The translations under genes and the position numbers were made by a program. Below, piece by piece: positions 52,298 to 63,869 of a stretch of 64,000 nt of DNA. The notes beneath the pieces were generated by a model that ran no database searches, was not told the origin of the DNA, and saw only the letters and a program-made list of their open reading frames with translations. The stretch spans positions 1 through 64,000 of the forward strand of contig NW_004086028.1 in assembly GCF_000220395.1 (NCBI RefSeq), given 5' to 3'. Position 1 is the first letter of the stretch. Every line of letters begins with the position of its first letter. This stretch comes from Ichthyophthirius multifiliis (lineage: Eukaryota > Ciliophora > Oligohymenophorea > Hymenostomatida).

Positions 52298-54345
52298 ATG
52301 GAAAAATTATAGTAATAAGAAGTCTAGATAACATCAGCTAATTAAACCATATTAAAAAATAAGACGATTTAAAGCTTAAAGGTAAGAAAAGAATAGTATG
52401 TTAACATATAATAGATAATCTCTAAAGTAATTAACATAATTTTATTGAAAAACTAGATGTAAACTAATAAAAGAAATAATAAGAAATTCAATAAAATTCT
52501 AAAGTTAATGCCTTAAAAAATTCTTTATTATTTTGGCTAATGGTAAATCACGCTGCTCTAAATGATATGATAATTGGCTATAATATGGGTGTTTTTAATA
52601 CACTATATGATCATGTGGATTATATTTATTCTTGGAATTAAGAAGAAAAGAATATTTATTATTCTTTAATCAATTCATTGCCATAAGGAGTTGCAGCCAT
52701 TGTTTCTTTATTCGCGGGAATTTGGGCTTAAAAATACGGCAGAAGAAAAATGTTAATTATTTTAAATTATATTAGTATGATTGGAAGTGCAATTACTTTA
52801 ATATAGAATACATATGTATTAATAATTGGTAAATATGTATAAATATAAAACATATTAACAATAATATATGGTTATAAATCTACATATATTTAATTTAAAA
52901 CATTTTTAATTTATTTATTAGATTATATTTTAATAGAAAAAAAAAAAAAATTAAAATATAAATAATTATATAAATTTTATTTATCAATATAATTTTAAAA
53001 AAATAAATATTATCATGAATAAAAATAGAATTTATATATTATTAATATATTTTTTAATTATTAAAAATAATATATATATAAAATAAATAATATCTTTTTT
53101 AATATAAAATATTATTAAAATAAAGGAAGATGTATAATTGGATTTTGTTTAGGTGGATGGAGTTGTATTGGTCCACTTTATTCAATTGAAATTGCTTGCA
53201 AACAATTTAAAGGAGCAAGTGGAATAACATATTCGTTATATTTTGGTTTTGGTATTTTATTGGCTTATGTTTTAGGTTATGGGTTACCTTATAGTCCTAG
53301 TTAAAGTTAAAATAATAGTTATTGGAGGATAATGTTGGGTATTCCAATTGTGCTTTCTATGATAATTAATTTCGGTTATCATTTTATATTTAAAAATGAA
53401 ACTGTGAATTATATTATGTTAACACAAAACAATTTATAGAAAACATAAGAAATTTTAAATGCTAATTATACATAATCCATTGCAAATGAAGAGTATAATG
53501 ATCTTTTATAATTTACTTTAAGTTAAAAATGTAATTTATATATATATATGCATTTTTTAATTATCTTTTATAAAAAAATAGAATAAAGCAAATAAATGGG
53601 TTATATTGATTTATTAAATTATAGATATAAATCAAGAACAATTTTAATTTTTATATTTACAATGGCCTTTTGTTATTGTGGAAGTAATGCCGTTAATGTC
53701 TATTGTTTTAGTATACTTGCTTCTATAGAAGATGCTTCTACAGCTTAACTTTTTACTTCAATAATTCCTATAGGAGATATTATTGGACCTTTTATATCTA
53801 TAATTCTTATTGGTAGTCTAAACAGAAAAAATTTATATATAGGAGGACTTTTCGGATGTATGTTTTCACTTAGTGTATTTTCTATTTTAGGATGGGCCTA
53901 AATTAGAGATGCCTAAAAATATTTCCTTATTTTATTTAAGCTTATTTTTGCATCAAGCGTCGGACCAGTTCATTGGAGTATTTATTTTAAAAAAAAAATA
54001 TATAAAAAAAAAAAAGCATTCCCTTCCGAAATAATGCCTCCTATTGGAATCGGATTTTTCTCTTTTGCTTATTGGGTTTGTTCTTTATCTACAGTTTAAA
54101 TATATCCTTATTTATTAAATGGAATTGGTACTGAAGCATCTATAATAATATTTCCTATTGTTACTATATTCCTTATAATGTATTTAAGTAAGTATATGAA
54201 AGATTCTACAGGAAAAACAAAAGAATAAATAGAAAATATGTATATAGCGAAACAATCAAATAATAATTTACAAACTCTAGAGGATTTAAATTTCCCTTAT
54301 ACAGCGAATAATATTTAGGGGATAGATTCACCTACTAAAAAATGA
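52298..54345 (+). CDS. MFS sugar-porter-type transporter
   Basis: A 12-TM major facilitator with sugar-porter motifs. TM1 is ALNDMIIGYNMGVFNTLYD. The TM2-3 loop has WAQKYGRRKMLIIL (the G-R/K-R-R signature). TM4 is IIGFCLGGWSCIGPLYSIEI. TM5-6 contains ITYSLYFGFGILLAYVLGYG. After the central loop come TMAFCYCGSNAVNVYCFSIL, IIPIGDIIGPFISIILIGSL and VGPVHWTFPSEIMPPIGIGF (the W-x-x-PSEI-x-P motif), followed by TM11-12. The start MEKLQQQEVQ is out of frame with the rest unless one base is added at the A6 run 52354-52359. Introns: 52829-53125, one after SQK (about 53529-53580), and 39 nt inside the HWT codon run (about 53968-54006). TGA is at 54343-54345. It probably imports sugars or polyols across the plasma membrane; the substrate cannot be told. 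Confidence 0.9.
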
Positions 54346-54415
54346 ATAAAATACTTATAAACCAGGTATAAATATTTTATTATATATATTACTATAAAGT
54401 ATTATTAATTTTTAA

Positions 54416-54446
<31 letters not shown>

Positions 54447-54626
54447 ATAAAAAAAAATAAAAAAAAATACAATTTTTTTATTATATTTACATATATATAT
54501 ATATATATTTATAATTGTTTTTATTTTTTTGTTAATTTAATTTCGATTTATTGTTATTTTTTGTTAAATAAAATATAAGTTTTTTATATGCAAATAAACA
54601 TTTTTTTTTTTTTTAATCAATTTAAT

Positions 54627-57600
54627 TCAATTAGATTCATTTTTATAAGTTTCTAATAATATTTATTATAATATTTCATCATCTTCATTAAAATCTTACT
54701 CTTGTTGGAAATAGTTTTATTAAATTTTCTAAAATTTATTATTTTAAGTATTTTCTTCTAATAATTTTTCATATTATTATTCTTTTTCTTCTTAATATTA
54801 TTATTATTATATATTATTTTTTTGTTCTTTTTACTCTTCTACTTTTTCATCCTATTTTTATTAATTTTATACCTCAGTATGATTTTTTTATTTTTCGCTT
54901 TTTTATTAGTCATTTTAGTTCTCAGATTTAATTTATTCAGCAGTTACTATATTTTCTTTTCTAAAAAAAAATAAAAATATTAATTATCAAAAAAAAAAAA
55001 AAAAATATATATATAAACTACTTTTTAATATTAATTTTAAGTGCTATTTCTTAAGCTTAATATTTAGGTTTATTTACTAAATTTATATTTTTATCAACTT
55101 TATTATTATGAATATTATTGTTTTAATCATCAGAAACTTAAAACTTTTCATAATAAATATTATTATTGTTTTAAGCCAATAATTTATTCCTAATCCTACA
55201 AAAAAAAAGTTAATAAAAAAGCATAAAAAAACAATAATTAATAAAAAAGCAATAAAAGAAAAAAAAAAATACATTACACAAAAAGACTTCCATCAAATTA
55301 AGTATACCATGGTCCCTAATTAATATTAAACTAATCATTAATATCTTTCCATTCTTTTTCTAAAATAAGTTAATCAATATTAAATTTCGAAATAGAATTA
55401 ATTTTAGTAATTTAAATATTTTCTAAACTAATATGATTAAACACACTTCCTATTTAACTAATAATTTCATAACAAAGGCTATTGTTTTTCACAAAAAACT
55501 CCTAAACTTTACCCAACCCATAAATTTAAGTATTCCATTCTTTAACATAAATAAGCATTTCATTTTTTTCTATTTCTTCTTCTTTATCCAAAATACATAT
55601 ACATAATGATTTTTTATCATAGAATTTATATTCACTTAACATAGAAAAGTTTTTTAATATGTTTCCTAAAACATTACTATTTTTTTCCCTTAATCTTATA
55701 TATTTATAATTTTCTATTTATATATTTTTCTATTCTTTCATTTCTTTTATCAAAATATTCTTCAAATCAATTACACTCAATTAAGAATCGGTTTACATTA
55801 CAAACATTAACTCACAATCAAATTATAAACCAGGCTAATCTTCCTCAGAAAGAGCCCCTATAAAATATCTAATTGAAAATGTATTTTCTGAAGATGGTTA
55901 TCCATATTATAAATAAAAAGTTCCTCTATTTTAAATTCCTTAAGTATTTATTATTTATGATAAATCTTTAAATTCAGACCCAAAAACATTCGATTTTTTT
56001 ATAACAAAAGAATCTATATGTATTCTTAACTATTTTTTTTTTTAAAAAAAATGTATTAATTTTTTTTTTACTTATTAACTTATTAAAACTTTAGCTTCTT
56101 TAATAGTACTACGGTTATCAATTTATATTTCATATTCATATTCAGGAGCTTCTCGAGATTTATTTTTAGATGGATCATTAAATTTTATTATACATCTGCA
56201 TGAATCTTTAATAAACTCTTCTTACCATTTATAAAAGTTATAATTATCAGATTTATATTCTAAATATAAAGATTAATTATTTTATATTCTTAACTCATTT
56301 AATTTTTTATCAGGAAATTCGTTTAAAATAATACACTAATCATTAACAAAATGTCCTAAGTTTCTTTTAATTAATCTATATTATATTTTATAATATGAAA
56401 TTGATAATCTTAAATAAAAATAAAAAATTAACATTATTTCATTATTTATATTTAATTTATTTTTTGCTTGATTTATCAGAATATTAATTTACAAATCAAA
56501 CTTAACATAAAGTCTATAAATTTATAAAAATTAATATAAATATATAAATATAAAATATAGATAAATATATAATATATATATATATATATCTATATTTTTT
56601 TATATTTTTTATTATTAATTAAAATATACTTAACAGATTTCATATCTTATAAATTCTTTATTCCACTTTTCCAAACATATAAAAAAATATATATTTTTGT
56701 ACTATCATAATCTTCGAATTCTTATCCTTTGTCCCTAAACTCGACTATCAGGTCCTAATAATCAACTAAACTTTATATTTAATATAAAAACATATTATTT
56801 TATTCTTCGCTAAAAGTTTCTTTTAGTCTTTTATCAAATGTCGAATAAATTCTTAGCCTAAAATCTTCAAAAGCACTTTAAATTTAGAAACGTTCATAAA
56901 TTTATACTTTAACATCTTATAGATTACACAAAAACTTATCAAAAGAAAATGTAAAGACATTATTTTCACAATAAACAATTAAGTGCATATTTTTAGATTT
57001 TTCTTCGAATTATTTTTTGCATTTAATAATTTCTTATTTTTCCTATTTTTCTTATTCTTGTATTATTTCTTCAACTTCAACTGGTATTTTTGGCAATTCA
57101 ATATTTGTTTATTTTTCCACAATTTTATACATTAACATATACGCACTAGAATTTTGATTTAGATCACTGCAATTTAATTACCCAAAAACATTCTTTATTT
57201 ACTATGGAGATATAATATTTACAAAGCTATCATTAAAATTATACCAAAAATCATTCTCAAAAGATTTTATATATGAAAAATAATGTCCACCAAAAGCACC
57301 ACCAGAATGCACATTTACCGCATATAATTCATATACATATGGACCATTTTTTATATATTTTTATATTTCTTACTTATTCTTATCAATTTATTCCGAGTTT
57401 TCCTTGTATATTTATTAAAAGCATTCGTTATATTTTTCTTCTTCTTACTCTTCTGGTATTGTTTCAGTATGTTTTTATGATTTTGTACTCATTTTTACAT
57501 CTGTTCCCCAATAAACCTTAATTATTTTAAAAATAAAAAATTAATAAATATAAAGATAAATATATATATAAGCATATAAATATAAATATACATATATATA

Positions 57601-58797
57601 TATATAAATATATTTATATATTTGCATATTTATTATATTTTTACTGAATTATCAAAATTTTCTAATTCATATGCTTCATCTGCTCTTGAAATTAATGCAG
57701 GATGTGTGTATTCTTTAAGTTTAATTTATTTTTTAGGAAAAAAATTTTGTTGATGTGTAACTTATTTTTAAATAGTATTTTCAAACAAAGGTTATATTTC
57801 AACTAATGTATCATCAGAATATTAATCAATATGTGTATTATTATTATAAGGATCTTATTGATACATAGCATTTTTATTTTTAAGAATTCCTTTATTATTG
57901 TTATTATTATTAATTTTTATTTTAGAAATATTTTCTTCTTCATTTACAAATGGTGGATTTTCTTCAATATTAATATCTTCGTATTTTTTTAGGAATTCAT
58001 TCATATCTAAAACAAAAGGAAAATATACTCTATTACATATTTTTTTTCTTTAAAAAGTTGTAAAATCTATATCAAATCTATTTAATTATAATATTAATAC
58101 TTAGGGAAGCTATTTAAACCTAACACCTTTAATTGCATCAACTTTTTACTAACATTTTTCACAAAAATACTAATTATCTTTTTCCAAATAAACATTCTTA
58201 ACATAATATTTTAAACATTTTTCCACTGAATCATTAATTACCTTTTTTTTTTTTTTTTTTTTAATTATATTTAGTTTTATATATAAGCATATTTTTTTCA
58301 ACTTATTCAAATTAATTATTTATAATTAATTGTAAATCTTAATATTTATCCATTTTAATAGACTCATAATTACATATTTTACATTAAATAAAATTCTCTG
58401 TAATTCCTTCATATAAATCTCTTATAAACTAACTCTCTTTATTACTAGATGACTATTCAATTGCGTCAAATAATACCTTACTAAATTCCTATACATCATG
58501 TTATTAAAACATTTCATTTCCTTGCCAACCAAAGGAATTTATTAAAGGCTTCGTATCTAAATATTTGCGATTTTATTGGAAATATTAAAGTTTACCGAAA
58601 AGGACTTATAATTAAAAAGGTATACAATCTTCTTTATTATTATGCTTATTTGGATCGTACTTCCATTCAAATAATTTCTAACGAAAATCATAAGTCATAA
58701 ATAATGACTATAACAAACTATTCATATAACATGTTGCACCTTAGTTTGAAAGACCTAGATATTCTTTATGTGTTTTTTTACTTTGATTTTGATTCAT
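54627..58797 (-). CDS. Ubiquitin-specific protease, USP7/USP47-like
   Basis: All USP catalytic boxes are present. The Cys box is YLGLSNQGATCYMNSLLQSL. NEMFQQHDVQEFSKVLFDAI and LYEGITENFIQCKIC follow, then YFCEKCQQKVDAIKGVRFKQ and LPQVLILQLNRFDIDFTT. The His box is YAVNVHSGGAFGGHYFSYIK, followed by WYNFNDSFVNIISPQQIKNV and AYMLMYK. These and their spacing match the USP7/USP47 group. The HSGG..GGHY form and the linkers after it point to a C-terminal part made of ubiquitin-like modules (FDKFLCNLQDVKVQIYERFQ resembles one). The C-terminus is Gln/Glu-rich and ends with NEDDEILQQILLETYKN, which resembles a ubiquitin-interacting motif, before TGA 54627. Several introns interrupt the gene, including a (TA)n one at about 57536-57640. 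It should remove ubiquitin from substrates in nucleus or cytosol. The start is MNQNQSKKTHK at 58797. Confidence 0.93.
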
Positions 58798-59045
58798 TTT
58801 ATTTATTTTTTTAGAAAAATTTTGTTATAAGATAAGTTTTTTTTATTTAATAATTAATAATCATTTATAATATATATAATGTATATATTTGTTTTTTTTT
58901 TGCTTTGATATTTTTCTTTGTTCTGATATATATAGATATTTTATTATATTTTTTTTATAATAATATATTCCTTTTTATTTAATTTATAAATATTAATAAT
59001 AAAAATTATTATTTAAAAAAATTAAATATAAAAAAAATAATAAGA

Positions 59046-60900
59046 ATGTAACCAATAATAATATAGACTCCTTTTCAATAATATCCAAATTAAATAAGAC
59101 AGCCTTTATTTGGAAATTCAAATGCAAATTTTAATAAAAAAATAGTTTAATAATAGAACTAATAAACTCGTAATTCATCCTAAACATTACCATAAAATTT
59201 TGAAAATTTGAATAATAATTAAGAGTTATTAATAAAAAATTACTAATAATAAGAATAAAAAATATAAAATTTAGAAAGATAAAATGAAAGTCTATGTGAA
59301 ATAATTAAGACTTTAAATGAAAAAATTTAAAAGAAAGTAAATAATAATAATTAAAACAATGAAGAAAGCTAACGAATTTAATTATGTGAAAAAATAATAA
59401 AAAACAAGAAGAAGAAATTGAAGAAATAGAAGAAAAACTACAAAATTTAAACTAAAAACTCTCATAAAATGAATAAGAAAAAGAATAAAAAATAAGTTTT
59501 TTTTAATAAAAAATAAATGAAAAAGATGAAGAAAAAAAATAATTAATTTCCGAAAATTTAAAAATAGAAGAAAATATTAAAAAATTAAATAAAAGAATAT
59601 AATAATATTAAGAACAAATTTAAATTTTACAAGAAAAATATGATTACATTAAAAATAACGAAAATAATAATTAAGAAGATAATTATTTTAGAAGTCTTTT
59701 TGAAGATTTAAATTTAAAATATGATTCTTTAAATGAAAGATTTGAAGAAAAATCAATTCTTAATGAATAATTATCAAATTAGATTAAGGAAAGTCAACTT
59801 TAATTAAAAGAAATCTAAATTAAATACAAAGAAACTTAAAACTAATTAAAAGAATCTTAAATTAATTTAAAAGAGACCTAAAATAAATTTAAGCAGACTT
59901 AAAATTAATTAAATAACACTTAAAATTAATTAAGTGAAGTTCTAAATTAATTAAATGAATCTTAAAATTAATTATAAGATACTTAAAATTAATTAAATTT
60001 AGCTTAATAATTTTAATAATAAAATGAGCTAGAACTAAATAAAGATCCTCAATAAAAAACAATAGAAAATAAACAAAAAGTAAAAGAAAATTAAGTATAA
60101 TTAATACAAAGTTAATTAGAATTAAAAGAATGTTAAGTTTAATATTAAGTAACATAAAATTAATTATAGGAAACATAAAAAGATTTAAGCGAAATTAAAA
60201 AAAATATTAAAAAATACAAATTGAATTAAATGAAATAAAAAACAAAAATTAAATATTAATGACTGAATTATAAGAAACTTAAAATTAATTAAATGAAAAG
60301 AAAAATGACTAAATTTAAAATAAATTATAAGAAAACTATAAAAATTAATTTTAAGAATAATATAAAAACTTTGAAAATGAAAATCAAAAAAAACCTTTTT
60401 AAAATAATTAAATATATGAATAATTAAATAATCAATTAATAGAATAAATAAACAAAAATGAAAATTAATAATTTTATATAGAAGAAATAACTAAAAATTT
60501 TGAATTATAAATTTAATAATTAAATGAATTATTTAAATAAAAAATTGGAGAAAATTAAAATCTATTCTAAGAACAATTAGAAAAAGAAATCAAAGAAAAA
60601 ATCTATTTTTAGAATATAGTAAAAGAAGAAATCGAAAATTTGAAAAAAGCTAATAAATTAATAATTGAAATGTAAAAAAGGGAAGAAATTAATAATATGA
60701 AAAAAATCGAATTCGAAATCTAAAAATTTTAGAATGAAAACGAATCATTAAAATAAATAAATTAATCTCAAGAAAAAATTATTTAAGAACTTAAAACTAA
60801 TCTTCAGAAATCAAAACAATATATTAAAAATTAGTAATAAAATTAAATATAAGAAGAAAACATATAAAATAATATAATGATATAATCAAATATATTTTGA
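59046..60900 (+). CDS. Long coiled-coil protein with heptad repeats
   Basis: The start is MQPIIIQTPFQQYPNQIRQP, followed by a coiled coil of about 500 residues rich in Q, E, N, K and L. A central block repeats a seven-residue unit of the form TQNQLNE at least nine times. C-terminal segments include FQEQLEKEIKEKIYF and VKEEIENLKKANKLIIEMQK. The frame needs one added base at the A6 run 59399-59404 and one at the A6 run 60209-60214. With both, the length is exactly 619 codons, ending at TGA 60898-60900. Without them three long open frames abut. A structural role (cytoskeleton, cortex or trichocyst/mucocyst matrix) is possible but inferred from composition alone. Confidence 0.75.
59813..60000 (+). 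repeat. 21-nt (7-aa) tandem repeat inside coiled-coil gene
   Basis: About nine copies of a 21-nt unit centred on ACTTAAAATTAATTAAA, coding for TQNQLN-x. The third copies drift while the last copies are almost identical. The unit equals one heptad, so the repeat extends a coiled coil in phase. Confidence 0.85.
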
Positions 60901-61693
60901 TAAAAATATTAATAAAATATTATATAATATGAAAATAAATATAAATAATCATATTAAAAAATATTATTAAATGTATATTCAATAAAAAAGATGTTTAAAT
61001 TTAAAGTATATTTTTTTATATATTATTTATTTTTATGTTATAAATTAGTTTTGAAATATTATTCTATTAACAGTTATTTTTTTTATTAATTTTTAGTGAA
61101 ATATATTTTTTAATATTATTATATTTAATTTTTAAAATTAATATTATAATTATAATATTTTTATAATATATATATTTTTTTTTCTTTTATTACTTTTTAA
61201 TTCATTTAATTATTAAAAGATATTTTATTAATATATATATATATATATATATAATATAGATATATATATATAATATTATTTTTTTATATTATATTATTTA
61301 TAATTGAATTTACTATCTTTAAAATTCATAATTTATTAAAGAAGTATTATATTTGATTATATTTTAATTATATATTATTTATTATTATTATTATTTTAAT
61401 TTTTGTATTTATTATAACTTTTGTAAAAAGTAAATATTTTTTATTCTTTCTTAAATATATATTTTATATAAAAACATGTAAAAAATTTTCATTATTGAAT
61501 TATTTTTTTATTGATTTTTTTTTTTTTCCTTTTTATATTTTTTTTTTTTATAAATTAAAAAAAGGGAAAACAAAAAAAATTGCGAATTCCATTAATTATT
61601 TTTCAAGTAATACAATTCGTTTAAGATTTATAGTATTACTTTCATTATAGAATTCTAAGTAAATAAAGGGGGTTTTCAGTTGCTTCAATTGCA
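60901..61693. other. Intergenic spacer between convergent genes
   Basis: AT-rich, with (TA)n at 61232-61275. No gene seen. Confidence 0.55.
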
Positions 61694-62164
61694 TCACCCG
61701 CTTTTTTTAAGGTTATTCATCTATAAAATTATTAATTTTATATTAATAAATAATATATAAATATAAAATTAAATACATTTGTTTCGTGTATAGTTTATCC
61801 AAACAATCTAATTTAAGAAATTTTAGTTTATTCAGCTCCTCTATTACTTTAAACAAAAATCTATTTATTATTATATACAAAATATTTACAAATGCTTTAT
61901 TTTTTACTGTAAGATGATTAACAGATTAAAATTTAACATATCTTAACAATGTTGATGATTTGAAATCTTCATTAGTAAGATCAAATTCTTATGCACAAAC
62001 AAAATTTTCACAACTATCAAAGTCTAAATTTTATTAATTTACAAATAATCTTATGTGTTCAGGTGCTGAATCATCTATGTTGGGTACTCTGAAATTCATG
62101 TGATGTATTTTTACAGGCGCATTAAATCCTTTTTTTATAAATTACAATTTTTAATTTATAAATA

Positions 62165-62226
<62 letters not shown>

Positions 62227-62506
62227 TATACCTAATTATATAACTAATTATTAATCGCATTCGCTTTTCAAATAAATATTTGAACTCTTATCAAATAAAG
62301 CACTGTCTAATGGGAATTTATCATCTTAGTTTAAGCATTATATTTTAGATTTATCTATTTTAATATTATTTTTTAAATTATTTGATATTAAATCAATATA
62401 TTTGTTTTTTATTTTGTATACCTATATAAGGCTCTAAATCCTCAAACTCTTAAGAATTTTTTTAAATATTGGGCTATTATTAATTGCCCATCATATTTGA
62501 CATCAT
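61694..62506 (-). CDS. PITH-domain protein (TXNL1 C-terminal-like)
   Basis: Four introns (62355-62421, 62129-62231, 61861-61907, 61721-61776) leave exactly 180 codons. The protein starts MMSNMMGNQQQPNIQ. EFEDLEPYIDKSKIQCLNQD, SSNIYLKSECDQQLVIQLGF and NAPVKIHHMNFRVPN follow, then HIRLFVNQQNLDFDSCENFV, LLRYVKFQSVNHLTIFVQSN and GAEQTKISQIRLFGQTIHET. The last exon is MNNLKKSG. This matches the PITH domain of thioredoxin-like 1 throughout, including the CDxQL and RYVKFQ-V motifs. The N-terminal thioredoxin domain of TXNL1 is missing: only about 20 residues precede the PITH domain, as in PITHD1. PITH proteins bind the 26S proteasome; that role is inferred. The start is the first of two ATGs. Confidence 0.93.
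62165..62222. repeat. (TA)n tract inside PITH intron 2
   Basis: About 27 uninterrupted TA units in the second intron of the PITH gene; the longest such tract I see here together with 63822-63862. Confidence 0.9.
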
Positions 62507-62918
62507 TTTTTTTTATTTATTTTTTTATAAAAAATTTTTCTTTTTAATATTTTTTTTTTTTGAGAATAGTAATTAATTATATATAAATTAATGAAAAAAT
62601 CTGTTTAATTATTTTTTTGTTTTACTTTGTTTTCTATATTTTAGAAATATAATAATTATTTAAATACAAATAATTATTTGTAATAGAAAAACAATAAATA
62701 AAAAAATAAAAAAAATATATATATTTTTTTAATAATTAAAATTAATAATAATTATATATAAAAATTAAAATAAAAATATAATTAATGTAAATTTATTAGT
62801 AACAAGTAAATTATAAAAATAAAATAATTTACAAGTGTATTTATAAAAATTTTAAATTAATAAAAATATATATTTATAATAAAAATTAAATCTTTAATTT
62901 AAAGAAAAAAATAAAAAA

Positions 62919-63770
62919 ATGATAACCTTATTTTCAAAAGTAGTAAAAAATATACATAAAAAATCATTTTTAATTCCAAAAACTTAATTTTCTTCATGTA
63001 AATATAATAATATTTTTTTTTTTTATATATATAAAAATAAAATAATAATAATAAGTAAAATAACCTCTCTTATTTACCCCTGGCCCTTTATTAACAAGCA
63101 ATAATGTTAAATTATCAATGAATTATGATTATGGTTCAAGAGATCCTAGATTTATGTAGATAATAAAAGATATAAGAAATGATATTTTGAAAATTTGTGA
63201 AGTCTAAAAAGGTGAATATGAATGTATTTTATTATAAGGAAGTGGTACTTATGCAGTTGAAGCTGTTTTAGGCTAATCAATTCCTAAAGGAAAACATAAA
63301 TTATTAATAGTATAAAATGGGGCTTATGGAATTAGAATGGAAAAAATATCATTATATTATGGATTAAATTATACTACTTTAAATTATTCAGATTGTGATG
63401 TTGTTAAACCTAAAGATGTTGCATAAAAACTTTAAGAAAATCCAGATATTACTCATGTTTCGATAATTCATTCAGAAACAACATCAGGTTTAATCAATCC
63501 GATTGAAGAAATTGGAAAAGTTATTAAGAATTTTAATAAAAATGTAATTTTTTATAAAATATAGATATATAATTGATTTTAATTTTTTTTATATTTTATT
63601 TATTAAGATTGTTTATATTGTTGATTCTATGAGTTCTTTTGCAGCTTACAGAATTAACCCAAAAGAAATAGGAATAGATTATTTAGTTGCTTCTTCTAAT
63701 AAAAATTTGTAAGGAATACCTGGATTTGCATTTGTTATAGCTAATAATAAACATTTCTAAAATACAAAAG
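62919..63770 (+). CDS. 2-aminoethylphosphonate:pyruvate transaminase, 3' part outside window
   Basis: The class-V PLP aminotransferase of PhnW type: PLLFTPGPLLTSNNVKL at the start of the mature protein, then NYDYGSRDPRFMQIIKDIRN, ILLQGSGTYAVEAVLGQSIP, IVQNGAYGIRMEKISLYYGL, VSIIHSETTSGLINPIEEIG, IVYIVDSMSSFAAYRINPKE (cofactor-binding Asp), and VASSNKNLQGIPGFAFVIAN, whose Lys is the expected Schiff-base residue. The enzyme converts 2-aminoethylphosphonate plus pyruvate to phosphonoacetaldehyde and alanine. Two introns (62998-63055, 63544-63607) join in phase. The N-terminus MITLFSKVVKNIHKKSFLIP is basic and amphipathic, suggesting mitochondrial import. The last visible exon ends at 63770; an intron starts there and the rest of the gene lies beyond the window. 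Confidence 0.92.
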
Positions 63771-63822
63771 GTTTATTACATTTATATATTATATATATTA
63801 AATATTATAATTAGGATCTATA

Positions 63823-63869
<47 letters not shown>

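Noticed and set aside
55083-55274. Minus-strand hydrophobic frame of 63 codons
   Set aside because: It is an intron plus out-of-frame exon of the USP gene; in the right frame the exon reads NKLLAQNNNNIYYEKF.
1080-59410. Tiny 23-nt introns at about 1080 and 59385
   Set aside because: GT-AG pairs 23 nt apart happen to restore frame, but one missing A in an adjacent A6 run does the same, and confirmed introns here are about 38-105 nt.
1074-60214. Programmed -1 frameshifting at A-AAA-AAC-like sites
   Set aside because: Several breaks do read AAAAAAC, but others are T-runs on the coding strand or A6 followed by T, and the functions are unrelated. Missing bases explain all of them.
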